A stretch of 64,000 nucleotides of DNA from Apodemus sylvaticus (GCF_947179515.1 NC_067481.1:39781704-39845703), one strand, 5' to 3'. Positions 24,845-36,622 are shown, numbered from the stretch's first letter. Notes: generated by a model from the letters alone, not told the origin. Translations and numbers: made by a program.

Positions 24845-25085
24845 TTTGTGGTTTTAGGGATGACTAAATAGCCGGATTGAATAGAAGTGCTTTGAGAATT
24901 GCCAAGCAATTTTACTAATGTGAAGAATTTTTATTTGGGCACTGGGGGATCAGATGGGATATTATCCAATGTCTGTGAACATCTTGCTTCCTTTGTTCCT
25001 GGAGGCCAGAAGGAATTGCAAACCCAGATTTTGGATTTTAATCAAATTTGGCCTAAAGACCAAGACAACAAAAATAAGTCAGCAA
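24845..25085. promoter_or_regulatory. Candidate conserved non-coding element
   Basis: Repeat-free block with homeodomain, SOX and NF-Y-like words: gccaagcaattttactaatg, cctttgttcctgg, atattatccaatgtc, gattttaatcaaatttgg. It ends at a (CA)n run (25090-25112). Regulatory role inferred from composition only. Confidence 0.3.
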
Positions 25086-25339
25086 TTGCCACACACACAC
25101 ACACACACACAAATGTATCGCATCGCAAGCCATTGGCTATAATTTGTACTCAGAGATATCTAAGATACGGTGTTAACCTTTACGGAGGGTGGCTTTAGCA
25201 AGCGGAACACCAGATAGGCATTTCTGCGTGTGGGTTTGCCCCCCCTCTCTCCCCTCCCCCCTGCTACATTTACAACCTAGACCTCATTGAGCCTTGGCCT
25301 CTCCTCCAGAGCCCTAGCTGACTGTGCAATGCTGGGCAG

Positions 25340-25600
25340 ACACATGATTTGAGCTCTGCAAATGTTGGCGACTACGAGGCCAGGTGTCTGAGATAACAAG
25401 AGGGAACCTCCTGCTGAAACCAGCCCTTCTCCTTCTCCGTGGGGAACTTTTCAGCAAGCTTTGAAGTATCTTCTGGGAGAGGGAGGCTGCCCCATCTTGC
25501 TTGTAATTTACTCCTCCGTTTGTGCCACAGAGGTTGTGTTCATAAATACAGGCCCCCCACGAAGTCCTGCTCTGTGTAAGGGACGAGCGCTGCAGCGGCC
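25340..25600. promoter_or_regulatory. Candidate conserved non-coding element
   Basis: Unique block with balanced composition (ctgagataacaagagg with a GATA word, cttgtaatttactcctccg, and a catAAATAcagg TATA-like word before a CpG-bearing agcgctgcagcggcc). Function not known. Confidence 0.25.
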
Positions 25601-26124
25601 CAAGCTACAGGGGAGAACTCACTGAATTGAGAAGGTCGCTGGGAGCGAGTGGCCTAATGACACGAGTGAGACTCCCGAGTTTCTCTCCTTGGAGCACAAA
25701 TATTTCCAACTCTGATCACAGACTCTCTTTCCACAAAATCAATGAAACCGCAAGGAAAATGGCGTCCTGCATGACTGCCCCACAGCTATCTCAGACAGTC
25801 CGTTCCCCTTCCCAAGACACAAGTGCACTGGGGCTCAGGATGTGAAACCCATCCGATGCAGAGAGTAAGCTGTGAGGGCTTCCAGTGGGCTGGTCCACGT
25901 CAGTCCCACTGTACTTGCAGAACTGAGAGCGGACTGACGCTGCCCTTGTGAGGGATGGGTCCATGCCCCTCCTTACTGCAACATTTGCACTGTGTTAGCG
26001 GCCAGGGCTCAGGCGCTGCCTCTGTGACGACCCATTTAGAGTTTCAGGAAGACAGTTGTTTAAATCCTACCTGTCTTATTAGAGAGGCGAAGAGATCAAA
26101 AGACATCTGCTTATGCAAGCATCT

Positions 26125-26680
26125 TTTTTTTTTATAATTGTAATCTCCTGATAATTTTATTTCAACATTAAGCCACTGATTTAATATATTTAACTTTTTT
26201 AAAAAAATAATTCTTCTTTCCTATAATACATCCCAACCACAGCTTCCCCTTCCTCCATTCCTGCCTGTACCCTCCACCAGCCCTCTCCCCCAGTTCCACT
26301 CCCCATCCTCCCCCAGAAAAGAGCAGTCCTCCCAGGGATATCAACCAAATATGGTAAAATACAACAAGAGCAGGCATAAACCCTCCCATCAAGGCTGGAG
26401 GAGGAGATCCAGTAGGAGGGAAAGGGTTTCAAGAGCAGGCAGAAGAATGGAGACCTTCCACTCCCTCTGTCAGGAGTGCTCCCCAAAACCAAGCCAACAG
26501 CTGTAACACGTGTGCAGAGGGCCTAACTCAGGCCCACGTGGCTCCATGATGGCTGCTTCAGTCTCTGTGAACCCCTATGTGTCGGCTTAGCTGACACTGC
26601 TGTCTGTGCTCTTCAGGCGTCCTGGATCCCTCTGGCTAGCAGGTTTTATGAAAAGGTAAGTGTTAAAAGAAAAAAAAAGG
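26125..26680 (-). mobile_element. Rodent L1 3' end
   Basis: Antisense L1 3' region beginning with T-runs (A tail), then ccctccaccagccctctccc, agagcaggcataaaccctcc, gggtttcaagagcaggcaga, tgtaacacgtgtgcagaggg, ttcagtctctgtgaacccct. Truncated, non-coding. Confidence 0.75.
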
Positions 26681-27427
26681 TAATTAGCATACTCATGTCC
26701 CTGCTACAATGTCTTGTAATGTGTCTGGAATCTGAGACCAGGTTGGCCCTCAGTGAGAAGATTCTCTGGCCTAACTCACTGAGCAGAGCAGAGGTGAGGG
26801 ATGCTCAGGTCAGACTCAGCTCGAGCAATGTCCTCACAGTCTTCTCATCTCTCTGCCTTCTGTGGTATCACCCTCTCTGACTTCAACCATGTCCTCAGGG
26901 TCACAAATACCCATAGTGACTGTAAGTCTCATGTCCTCATGGGATGCCATCAGGGGAAGAGAGCCTTCTTCATAAGAGTGAGATGGAGAAAGTGAGGGAA
27001 TCTCTTTTCCAGACTTAGCTTCTGTTTCAGATTGCACTGGCCTTGTTTATTGGCCAGGGGTAGCACAGGCTATCAAAGCTCAGTCCGAGATCTGCAGGCA
27101 GGATGCAGATGCCAACATATTCGCATTTGGAGGCCCTTTATCAGAAGGGTAATGCTGGCCTGTAAAATTCACATATACCCCATACAATCCATCCACCATC
27201 TAGCTGGCCTAGATCCATACTAACAACATCCTTCAAAAATGCTCACCTTCTGTGGTCAGCCTCTTTCATTAGAAATAGGGTATAATTTCATCTGATTGTG
27301 ACTGTCTGGGTAACAGTCATTCCTAACATTGATCCTGTGAGGCTAAACAGTTAAATCTAATCACCAACAACACACTCCATTAATAGCAGTGGCGGAGACA
27401 CAAGGAGATTGTGATTAAAGGTTCTAA

Positions 27428-27735
27428 CTGGGGGATGGCTCAGTTAACAAGGCATGAGGACCTGCGTTCAGATCTCTAGCATCCATGTAAATGCCAGTCT
27501 GGTGTAGTGGCCCACCTAGAATCCCAACATTCAGGGGGCAGAGACAGGAGGTCCCCAGAACAAGTTGACCAGCTAGACTAATTGAGTAAGCGACTCTGGG
27601 TTCCAGTGAGAGACTGTCTCAATAAAGTGGAGTGTGGTCGAGGAAGGCATTCAAGATCATTCTCTGGCCTCTACATGCGTGTAACATTACATGCATGTAC
27701 ATTGTACAAGAGTGCCCACGTGCACCACATACACC
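27428..27735 (+). mobile_element. B4 SINE, nearly full length
   Basis: ID-like head (gggggatggctcagttaaca, catgaggacctgcgttcaga), B1-like body (agaatcccaacattcagggg, cagagacaggaggtcc), ttccagtgagagactgtctc, and the CA-rich tail (gcctctacatgcgtg...). Confidence 0.9.
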
Positions 27736-28369
27736 ACACAAATGCTCCTAAGCCCCAATCTCATTTGGAAAATGGAACCATTCATGGTGGTCACTGGTTT
27801 GTTGCCTACTGTGTTCTGCTGGGAACCACACGGGTGTCATGTTCTGGGTGTAAGGACACAGCTTTCCTCAAATCTTCACTTTCCCTGTGGTCCCAGCTTT
27901 TCTCTCTAGGGAAATCTCTCCTGTGGGCTGCCTTTTATATGATTATACAACATGCACACCTGGGAGAACATCTGGATATTACACTATTCTATTACATTAT
28001 TCTATGAGGCATCTTTCTGTGAATGTGAGTTGCAGGGGGATCTGAAATAATTTTCACAGACTGTTGTGCCCAAAGCTTGAAGTTTCTTTGGCCAAATGAT
28101 GCTCTTAAAACATTCGTGAGATTCTAGCTTTTTGGGCTCCTGGCCAACACTGTAGATTGTCTCTGGAGTCAGAGATCTTATCGAATCCCGGCTTTGAAAG
28201 AAGAGCCTTCCTGGTCCCGCCCTTCTGCTAACATTGGCCCAGGTGCCCTGGCATCCCCTGGAGCCTCGAGCATAATGTTTCTATCTTGGCCTCCATTCAA
28301 GAACCTGCAAAACAATAGTCTGGGTGGGAATAGCTCACTAATTCATCCATTTTCCACAATAAGCACAAA
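27736..28369. other. Intergenic, mostly unique sequence
   Basis: No gene. A MIR-like scrap (gtctctggagtcagag...tcgaatcccggcttt) lies near 28155-28197. Confidence 0.45.
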
Positions 28370-28500
28370 CGTATTGAGGATGACATTTATCAGTCACTCA
28401 GTGTTGGGGTTCCTTCTCTTGACCCTGACAACAGCCCTGTGAGATAGGAAAATGTTGGCACTGGCAGGTTCTGAAACTAGTCACAAGCAGAGACTAGCTG
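28370..28500 (-). mobile_element. MIR SINE
   Basis: Antisense MIR: agtcactcagtgttggggtt, ctgacaacagccctgtgaga, taggaaaatgttggcactgg, actagtcacaag. Confidence 0.55.
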
Positions 28501-28882
28501 TCAGGGCTCCATGTTTCTAAATTTTCTATCCATTTTAACCTGAAGGTGAAGAACACAGCCCCCTCCCTGCCAGCTGTCAGATAACTGCTGGCCGTTGGCA
28601 AACAGGCAGCTCTCAGGTCCCCGTGTCTCTTCCTCTCAGGCTTTCAAGGCAGCCTGTTTCTGTCTGCTGTTACCCTTCTCTTTCTTCAGAGAAATCTAAA
28701 ACTTTCCCCACTGTGTCCTTCAGTGTCACAGTCCAGGGAAGTCAGGAAAGGCTTAATAGGCAATGTTTTGTTTGTTCACTGCAGCATGACAGAGAATGAC
28801 TAAATTCTCACGGGACAGCTCCTATCCTGTTCAAATGTCAGAGATTAGCCTTGAACACCCCACGCTCATCCATCCATCAGGG

Positions 28883-28914
28883 GTATGTATGTATGTATGT
28901 ATGTATGTATGTAT

Positions 28915-28949
<35 letters not shown>

Positions 28950-29094
28950 TGTTTTTTGACACAGGGTTTCTCTGTGTAGCCCTGGCTGTCCTGGAACTCA
29001 CTCTGTAGACCAGGCTGGCCTCAAACTCAGAAATCTGCTTGCCTTTGCCTCCCAAGTGCTGGGATTAAAGGCCTGTGCTACCATTGCCCGGTTA
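28883..29094 (-). mobile_element. B1 SINE with (TATG)n(TTTA)n tail
   Basis: (TATG)n then (TTTA)n at 28883-28950 lie at the tail of an antisense B1 (acacagggtttctctgtgta, ccaggctggcctcaaactca, gtgctgggattaaaggcctg). Confidence 0.9.
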
Positions 29095-29274
29095 TCACCA
29101 GGAGTCTTTAAATTGCCACTTACATTAACTTAAGCACAAAGGTTTACTAGAAGGTGTGGTGGTGTGGCTTCTCCCTTCTAGTTAGGGAGGAGGCTTACCT
29201 GAGCTTGGGAATCTGAGGTCAGCTTGGACAATAGAAGGAGATGAGAGGGGATGGGAAAGAAAGAGGAGACTGTG

Positions 29275-29620
29275 GCGGTCTGAGTGAAAATGGCTCCCAT
29301 AGGCTCACAGGGAATGGCAGTATTTGAAAGCATTAGGAGGTGTGCCCTTGTTGGAAGAAGTGAGTCACTGAGATTTCAAATACTCAAGCCAAGCCTACTG
29401 TGTCTCTCTCTTCCTGCCTCCTGCACATCTGGATGTAGAACTCTCAGCCACCTCTGCAGCGCCCTATCTGCCTGCACTCTGCCATGCTTCCCACCATGAC
29501 AATAATGGGTTGAACCTCTGAACCTGTGGCCATCCCCAATAAAATGTTTTCCTTTTTAAGAGATGTTGTAGTCATAGTGTCTCTTCACAGCATGACCTTA
29601 GAAACCCTAACTAAGAGACA
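29275..29620 (+). mobile_element. Medium-reiterated rodent repeat
   Basis: Well-known mouse phrases in order: ctcccataggctcacaggga, gcattaggaggtgtgccctt, tggatgtagaactctcagcc, ctgccatgcttcccaccatg, ccccaataaaatgttttcct, gtgtctcttcacagcatgac, gaaaccctaactaagaga. The contained AATAAA is that of the element. Family name uncertain (RMER-type). Confidence 0.75.
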
Positions 29621-29640
29621 GAGAGAAAGGATGAAAAGAA

Positions 29641-29690
29641 GATGGATGGATGGATGGATGGATGGATGGATGGATGGATGGATGGAGGGA
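29641..29690 (+). repeat. (GATG)n microsatellite
   Basis: About 11 GATG units followed by GAGG variants. Confidence 0.95.
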
Positions 29691-29964
29691 GGGATGGACT
29701 TCATGGCAGGCTATCAGGGGCTTAAAACATTAATTAGCAGGAAGCTAGAGGATGAGGCTGGGAAGTCTCGTCAGGGGCCCAATGCTTGCCAGATGCCATA
29801 GGCAATCCCTACTTATTTTCTCTTTGCTCAAGTTCCAACTCAAGTAAAGAACATAGATTGATGAGTCACCTCTCCAGATGCTCAGCCAAAGATCAGGAGG
29901 ACCTGCCAGACTGCCTGGTGTGGAGGAGGAAAACTCAGTAAAGGGGACAAAGAAGAGGAGAGAG

Positions 29965-30480
29965 GATAAGGCTCAGTCAGTGATGGAGAGACGTGAAGGC
30001 CTGAGATCAGGTTCCCAGCACCCACGTTAAAAACAGATGTGGTAATGCACATCTGTACTCTAGGAAGGCGGAGACAGGAGGATTCCTGGGGGATGCTGGC
30101 CAACCAGTCTAACCAGTCTGAGAGTGAGCTCCAGGTTCAGTGAGAGACTGTCTCAAAAACTAAGGAGGAGGCGCAGAAGTGATAGTTCCCTGGTGATAGC
30201 TTACCTCAGGCAGAGGACCTGGGTTCGGTTCCCAACACCCACATGCAGGCTCGCAACTCTCTGGAACTATAGTTCCAGAAGGAACCAACACCTTGTTCTG
30301 GCCTCTGTGGGTCTCAGGCACACATGAGGTACACATATATGATTGCATTCAAAACACTCATATGCATAAAATAAGCATGAAAAAATTAAATCACAAAACG
30401 AGAGGGAGGTGGGGGTAAGTTAAAGATGACACAGTCATTGACCCCTGGCTTCCATACCCATGGCACACTTGTGCAACCAC
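29965..30480 (+). mobile_element. B4 SINE split by a B2 insertion
   Basis: B4 head and body 29965-30168 (ggttcccagcacccacgtt, gcggagacaggaggattcct, ctccaggttcagtgagagac) resume at about 30395-30480 (ccctggcttccatacccatg). Between them sits a B2-type copy (about 30185-30378: gaggacctgggttcggttcc, caacacccacatgcaggctc, cttgttctggcctctgtgg). Confidence 0.7.
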
Positions 30481-30849
30481 CCCCCCCCCCACACACACAC
30501 ACGCACTCAGAAGAATAAAAACTAAACATGGATGTCCTTAGAGGGCAAGAGGACACAGGACAGCTGGTCCAAAGGCAGCAGCTGCTATTCCACATCAGCA
30601 GAGGTGGCAGGGGAGGAGCTGTATAGAGGCTTGGAGGGCATCAAAGAGGCAGGAAGAGGCAGGTTCTTAGCTGGTATTATTTTTGTTTATGGCTGCCTTT
30701 TGTTAAGTACATAAGAAGTCATTTAAGTATTGGGGGTTTTCTTAGTCTTAGGACCTGTCTAGGAGCGGAGGAGACATAACTGTGCATAATACAATGTGTC
30801 TGTCAGGTGACAATGGGTGACAGCAGCAGTAGAAATACTTTACCCATGT

Positions 30850-30985
30850 GCAGGTCTCTGAGGTCAGACGTAGAAAGGAGCAGTGTTGGGCTCAAACCTC
30901 GATCATGTGACTAACATAAGTTACCTCATCTTTCTGAATGTCAGCTTTCTCATTTCTGTACTTAGGATGGCACCATAGGCAAAGC
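30850..30985 (+). mobile_element. MIR SINE
   Basis: MIR order: gtgttgggctcaaacctcga, catgtgactaacataagtta, cctcatctttctgaatgtca, tctcatttctgtacttagga. Confidence 0.6.
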
Positions 30986-31054
30986 ATTATGTTTTCCAAG
31001 AACTAATGGTCAGAATGAGTATGACTCTAATAGAAATACCAACTTAAAAGATGT

Positions 31055-31338
31055 GCCGTGTGTTTGCACATGGTGAGTACACACGTGTGGGTATGCTTGC
31101 TTTGACACATGGGAAGAACAGAGGAGGATGTCAGGTCTCCTGCTCTGTCACTTTCTGCCTTGTTCCCTTGAGACAGGCTGAAACATGGAGTTAGCCATTT
31201 TCCCTATAGGGTGGCAGCCAGCCAGCCCCAGTGACCCTCTCTTCTGTCCTTCCATACCCCAAACACTGGGGTTACAGGAGCATGTGCTGGGGGTTTGAAC
31301 TCAAGAGATCTTACCTGTTGAGCCATCTCTCTAGCCCC
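31055..31338 (-). mobile_element. B4 SINE
   Basis: Antisense B4: acagaggaggatgtcaggtc, cttgagacaggctgaaacat, aacactggggttacaggagc, ttgagccatctctctagccc. Confidence 0.75.
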
Positions 31339-31439
31339 CTGAATATCCCTTCCCCCTACTGTCCTTTTAATAAATATATTTTGATAAACACATGTATACG
31401 CAAGAGCAGAATTGCTGTCGTAGTATATATACATACACA

Positions 31440-31467
31440 CACATATGTATATATATATATATATATA
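31440..31467. repeat. (TA)n microsatellite
   Basis: Short (TA)n with a GTA edge; low complexity. Confidence 0.85.
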
Positions 31468-31689
31468 CTACTTCAGTGCCTACTTCCAAAGACTTCCATA
31501 ATTCTACATTGTATCTTTAGAAGAATTCTAGAACCTCCAAATATTTTCTGACCTTTTATAGTATTTGTCTCTGTTACTGAGCAGTTCTGGTGACTATGTA
31601 GTGATAGCATACTGTGCTTTGAAGAAAATGAAATTGAGTCCTTTCCCCTTCTTTTCCTTTGACTTTCCTCCTTCCCCCCTCCTTTATCA

Positions 31690-31775
31690 ATACCGGGGAG
31701 CTGGATCGAGCCCGGATCTAGCCCAGGACTTTGAACATGCTGGGTGAGGCCCACAGAGCCACCTCCCAGCTCGTA
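31690..31775 (-). mobile_element. ID-like SINE
   Basis: Antisense ID words: ccggggagctggatcgagcc, aggactttgaacatgctggg, cagagccacctcccagc. Confidence 0.55.
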
Positions 31776-31916
31776 AGACCATTTTCATGCGGATGGCTTT
31801 CTTTGTGCTACAATGCCCCCAAAGCTTTCTCTTCTTGGATTTTTCAATTGATATGCGCATGCTGTCTACCCTTTTCAAATTAATTGTGAAAAATGCTTGG
31901 TATATTTTAAGAACAA

Positions 31917-31961
<45 letters not shown>

Positions 31962-31966
<5 letters not shown>

Positions 31967-32454
31967 ATATTACACTATTTGGCATCTTCCTTTTACTTGT
32001 CTAAAGTCTTTAAATCAACATAAAATCTAATTTAATCTAGTCTGCTAGAGTGCTAAATCTCACTAAGTTTGTCTTAACAGTTTATATTTTTTTGTGTCCT
32101 GTTTAAGACTTAGCCATCCTACACGGCCATGAAGACTAGCCACGTTTTATTCTAGACTATTTAGAACAGTTTCTTTTGCATTTAGAATGATATAGTATTT
32201 GAATTTGAGTTCATTTTCACATATAGTGTGAGACAAGGCTTTGAGACTCTATGCTATTAAGTTTATTTTCTTTATGTGAATATAAAACAACAACAACAAA
32301 AAAATCAGTGAGACTGTGAATTTGCTATAACCTAACCAGCAGTTTCCTTTTTAATCATTTCCACAAAATCCTAATTAAATTTAACTTTATTTTAAATTAG
32401 TTTTAAAACTCACACCTATTATTTGCTAATTTATCTCAGTTGGTATATTAGTGA
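31962..32454. other. AT-rich intergenic sequence
   Basis: About 70% A+T, no family or gene recognised. Preceded by a (GT)21 run at 31919-31961. Confidence 0.5.
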
Positions 32455-33350
32455 CATTCAATTGGTGGGGGAGGGGTCATTGTGACAAAATTTCTGACAG
32501 AGGCAACCTCAGGGAATAAGGACTTATTTTAGCTCACAGTTTGAGGGGGCATACTCACAGACATAAAGGACATAGAGAAGGCACCATAGTAGGGGCCCCT
32601 CAGTCTGTGCTGCTCAGAGCCCTACAGAGCAGCTGCTTGTTTCCTAGCTGACTCGGATTCAGAGCTGGGCTATCATCAGCAAAGGATCACCTCCAATCAC
32701 CTTTGACCACCAAAGGTTTCACAGCCTCCCTCCCCCCACAGTACCACCAGCTGGGATCAAAGCACTCATAGGCTCAAGGCCATGTCCTAACACAAGATGC
32801 TTTCAGTCCTACTTAAAGTCTTCACAGATGCACCCAACACTGTCCAAAAGTCCAATGCTCAAAGCTCTTCTGAAAGACTCAAAGCTCCTAGCTGCGAGTC
32901 TCTCTAAAGTTGAAAAAAAAAAAGTCCACTTCAATCCAAGGTACTTGTTCTAATATTCAATGGCACAGAGCGAACACTTTGCAGCCAAATACGAAGATTG
33001 GGAGCATATCGAGGAAAGACCTGACTAAAGCAAACTGAAGAAAACCCAGCAGGGCACACATGCTGTAGCCCCACATCTGCCCTCTGGGGCACACGAGGGG
33101 ATGGCAGGATGAGGCATCCAACAGGCGTGGGGAGCCTCACCCCTGCTGTTCTGCCTCCTGCAGCAACGCCAGGCCTCTCTCTTAGGCCAGTTCCACTCGG
33201 AGTCTGCTACTTTCCCTGGTCCTGGCATTTCCAGGGCTCCACTACAACTTGGGTTGCCCTTTGAGGCTTTCCACACTGAGACCTCTGGGTCTCCTTGCAG
33301 GGAGCCAGACTCTCTGCCCATCACCTAAGGGCAAGGCCTGGCTGTGCCCA
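32455..33350. mobile_element. Medium-reiterated rodent repeat, family uncertain (LTR-like?)
   Basis: About 0.9 kb whose phrases recur in mouse DNA in my memory: tgacaaaatttctgacagag, gacttattttagctcacagt, tcaatggcacagagcgaaca, accctgcagggagcc-type end. No ORF. I cannot assign strand or family with certainty. Confidence 0.45.
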
Positions 33351-33629
33351 CGCGCGTCTGGAAATCCTAGTATTCAGGCAGTGGAGTCAAAAGTGTGTTT
33401 TGAAGCCAACCTAGGTTACAAAGGAAAGGCCCGGCTTTAGAGAGGGCAAAAGGACAAGCTAAAGACAGCTCAAGAATTTAGAAAATTTACCTATAAAGCA
33501 GAAGAGAGGAGCAGATACAGGGAGTGGAGCTAGTGAAGACAAACGCCACCAAACAACAGCTCATGTCCCCGGAGAACAGCTGGAGGGGGAGGGGGACACA
33601 ACTGGGGCAGGCATGAGAGACCTTTTTGA

Positions 33630-33985
33630 ATACTATCATTAGTTTCTACTTCTGTAGCCTCCAATCCATTTCCCGCAATGTGGCTCCAATGAACGCAGTC
33701 ACGTTTTTGAAGACCTTCTTGCTCTCTCCTGTTTAACATCCCTAGGTGGCTCCTTGTGGCTTTCAAAATCAAATCTAATCTTCTGGTGTGTATAAAGGGC
33801 CCTTTGTTACACGCTCCCTGACTAGCCTCTTCATCCCCCGCTGCTGGCCACTGGCCGTTGGCTGAGCCTCCCCGGCCTGTAGTATTCCTCATCTCTAGCG
33901 TTGATACAGCTTTACTTAATCATTGACTTGTCTATCTGTTCTCCCTAGATTCTGATCTCCTTGAAAAGAGGATCTGAATTCGAAT
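33630..33985 (+). mobile_element. L2 fragment
   Basis: L2 3' text in order: aggtggctccttgtggcttt, caaaatcaaatctaatcttc, tataaagggccctttgttac, ctgactagcctcttcatccc, attctgatctccttgaaaag. Ancient, non-coding. Confidence 0.6.
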
Positions 33986-34110
33986 TGCTGGGGAAGTCGG
34001 ACCGCCGAGGCTACCGTCTCCGCTGCCTATCTTCAGAACCCCAGCCTGTTTTCCCACTTGCAGTCTGGTATTTTTAATCTGCGGGTACGTGACACAGAAA
34101 AGTGTCTGCA

Positions 34111-34252
34111 TGCCGGGCAGTGGTGACAGACGCCTTTAATCCCAGCACCTGGGAGACAGAGGCAGGCGGATTTCTGAGTTCTAGGCCAGCTTGGTCTACA
34201 GAGTGAGTTCCAGGACAGCCAGGGCTACACAGAGAAACCCTGTCTTGAAAAA
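34111..34252 (+). mobile_element. Young B1 SINE
   Basis: gccgggcagtggtgacagac, ggcggatttctgagttctag, ccagggctacacagagaaac. Mouse-type B1 with an A-rich tail feeding the microsatellite. Confidence 0.95.
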
Positions 34253-34297
34253 CCATAAAAACAAACAAACAAACAAACAAACAAAAAACCAGAAAAG

Positions 34298-34347
<50 letters not shown>

Positions 34348-34412
34348 GGAAGGAAGGAAGGAAGGAAGGAAGGAAGGAAGGAAGGAAGGTAGGAAGGAAG
34401 GAAGGAAGAAAG
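34253..34412 (+). repeat. (AAAC)n-(GA)n-(GGAA)n compound microsatellite
   Basis: B1 tail extended by AAAC units, then about 20 GA units, then about 20 GGAA units with one T interruption. Confidence 0.95.
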
Positions 34413-34619
34413 GTGTCTGCAAAATGATTCCATGAGGATCGAATCGGTGAAGATCCCAGATCCGGAAGGAACTTCTCAGAGGGAGTGAGGATAGTCTGCT
34501 CCAGTCTGTCAGGATGTTCACTTCCTGTCCTTCCGCCCTGCCTGTGTGCCTTGAGAGTTGTGAGGATGGTCTGAAAACATCTGGCTTTATTCCCTCTCAT
34601 TAGCCACGTGTTCATCTAA

Positions 34620-34808
34620 GGTAGTGGTTTGCTATCTTCCAAATGCTGTGACCCTTTAATACAGTTCCTCCCATTGTGGTGATCCCCTCAACCATACTTC
34701 ATTTTAATTTTGCTACTGTTATGAATTGTACTGTAAATACTTGTTTTCTGACCATCTTAGGTGATCGCTGTGAAGGAGTCTCAGCCCACCGGTTGGAACC
34801 ACTGACCT
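34620..34808 (-). mobile_element. URR1 (rodent hAT-type DNA element)
   Basis: Antisense copy: gtagtggtttgctatcttcc..., tgaccctttaatacagttcc, ccattgtggtgatcccctca, tgctactgttatgaattgta, ending ggttggaaccactgacc. The ends show the hAT-like terminal word gtggtt/aaccac. Confidence 0.85.
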
Positions 34809-34869
34809 AAGGGGTCCAGACACTCACTGGTCATTCTTAGACTTTTTAAAAACTACATTTGCTTATTTG

Positions 34870-35030
34870 TTTTTATGTATGGAGGGGTGTTATAGGCATG
34901 CCGCGGAGTGTGTGTTAAGGTCAGAGGGCAACTTGCAGGATTCGGTTCTCTCCTTCCACCACATAGGTCCTGGGGATTGAGCTCAGGTCGGTGGCAGACT
35001 TGGCAGCAAAGACACCCACTGGCTTCCTCA
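34870..35030 (-). mobile_element. B3 SINE
   Basis: Antisense B3: gtcagagggcaacttgcagg, ctctccttccaccacatagg, tggggattgagctcaggtc, and an end in gacacccactggc. Confidence 0.75.
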
Positions 35031-35117
35031 GGGACCGTTCTTAGGAGGTTGGCAAGCAGCATATCCGTTTAGGACCCAAATTTTTCTAGTGTGGGTCTGT
35101 TGGTTATCAGTCCCTGA

Positions 35118-35205
35118 GAGGGGATGAGTATGAAGTTCATTGGGAGAGCATTTGTCCAGCATGGGAAAGGCTCTGGGTTTGGTTCCCAGCTCTATGAGGA
35201 AAGGG
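35118..35205 (+). mobile_element. ID-like SINE
   Basis: ggatgagtatgaagttcatt, ggagagcatttgtccagcat, and ctctgggtttggttcccagc follow ID order. A short antisense B2 head (about 35285-35333) follows. Confidence 0.55.
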
Positions 35206-35332
35206 TAACAGAAGATCAGGGGAAGCACAGGAATGCACACCCATTCTGCAGATGACAAGCTCATGGTCCTCTCTTATATTTTTGGTTGTGAGCCCACCTA
35301 GCCTTTGAACAGCTGAGCCATCTCTCTAGCCC

Positions 35333-36449
35333 TCATGATCCTCTCTAAACTCCTGAGAGCCTGAAAACTTACACAGCTTGTCAGCACTCTACCAAGAGGT
35401 CTCTGCCCCACCAGTGCCTCACTCCCTTGTCAGATGGAGGTTATCTTTCCTTTTGTCCTGGTATGGAAAACAGAATCCTACAGGGCTGTTCTACTTTGAA
35501 TGGGTTTCAAGACACAAACAAGTAAGTAGATTCCTCTCAGCGTGTCAGCAGACATGTGCGTAGGGGATGGGCCTTCTGCCAAGCATCCTGTAAGAAGGCA
35601 GATGTACATGAGACTGAAGCTTCTGACCCTTCAGCCTTCCTCTTCTTTAAAGGAGGGTGGTCCTGTAGCAGAGCTGGTGTGACCATTCTTAAGAGGCTAG
35701 CAAGCAACATATCTCACTTCCAAGGGGGCCCTACGTGTGGAATTTTCTCAGCCTGCTTCTCGTGTCTTCTCCCTCTTCTCTCCCCTGCCACACAGCATTC
35801 ACACAGGTAGAGCCCATTGGGGTCAACCCTGTGACATGGTTGTGTGGGCAGTGTGGTGAGTGCGACCCTGAGGTGGGATGGGATGCTGTGAATCTGAGGT
35901 TGTGCTGTAGCTTTTGTCTTTTCCAGTGACCCTGTAGAGATCCTGTGGTCAAGGGGGGAGAGCAGCCATCGTAGGTGGAGAAAGAGGCCAGGCTTCAGGT
36001 CAATTTCCTGCTTTACTGCCCGCCCGCCCCCCCCACTTGAAGTGCTAAACTTGAGGCTGGCTATGGGCAGGCATGGGCTACAGGCATTTATATCGTGTGC
36101 CGTTTATATTCTGACCGACACAGACCCTTTCTTACCCAAGGCCTGTCTATGCTGTTCTCTGTCAGACTGAATGCCGAGGTTGTGGGCCTCATACTCGTGC
36201 AGGAGGCGTGAGGTAAACTACACCAAGCTGTTGCCAAAGAAAGCAAAGGAAGGCAGCGGAGCGTCCCAGACCTTTGCCTTGATTATATAAGACGTGTAGT
36301 CAGGGCAGGAGCATGGTGACAGGAGACAAGCCGGGAGTAGAGGGTTAGGGGGTGTGGAGGCTTTGGGGCACTTGAGATGTCACACAATAGTTGTGACCGT
36401 ATTGTCATAATTGCTGGCTCACTCATGTCACTATGAACATTTTTCTTTT
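35333..36449. other. Intergenic unique sequence
   Basis: No repeat or gene is recognised. It contains the second copy (35685-35712) of a 28-bp diverged direct repeat and a C-rich run near 36022-36036. Confidence 0.45.
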
Positions 36450-36622
36450 CTTTTTCTTTTTTTTTTTCTTTTTTTTTGGTTTTTCAAGACAGGGTTTCTC
36501 TGTATAGTACTGGCTGTCTTGGAACTCACTCTGTAGACCAGGCTGGCCTCAAACTCAGAAATCTGCCTGCCTCTGCCTCCCAAGTGCTGGGATTAAAGGC
36601 GTGCGCCACCACCACCCGGCTC
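36450..36622 (-). mobile_element. Young B1 SINE
   Basis: Full antisense copy with T-rich tail: agacagggtttctctgtata, gaccaggctggcctcaaact, cagaaatctgcctgcctctg, gcgtgcgccaccaccacccgg. Little divergence. Confidence 0.95.

Larger units (their letters stand above)
23171..26124. other. Long, mostly unique intergenic region
   Basis: Nearly 3 kb with only microsatellites (24318-24428, 25090-25112). No SINE is recognised, which is unusual in this window. ORFs are short. It holds two enhancer-like blocks described separately. Confidence 0.5.

Noticed and set aside
25538..25600. TATA-like promoter (cataaatacagg)
   Set aside because: No initiator, CpG island or downstream exon pattern to support a gene start.
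29527..29545. AATAAA at the end of an ORF near 29.5 kb as a gene 3' end
   Set aside because: It belongs to the medium-reiterated repeat, which carries this hexamer in its consensus.
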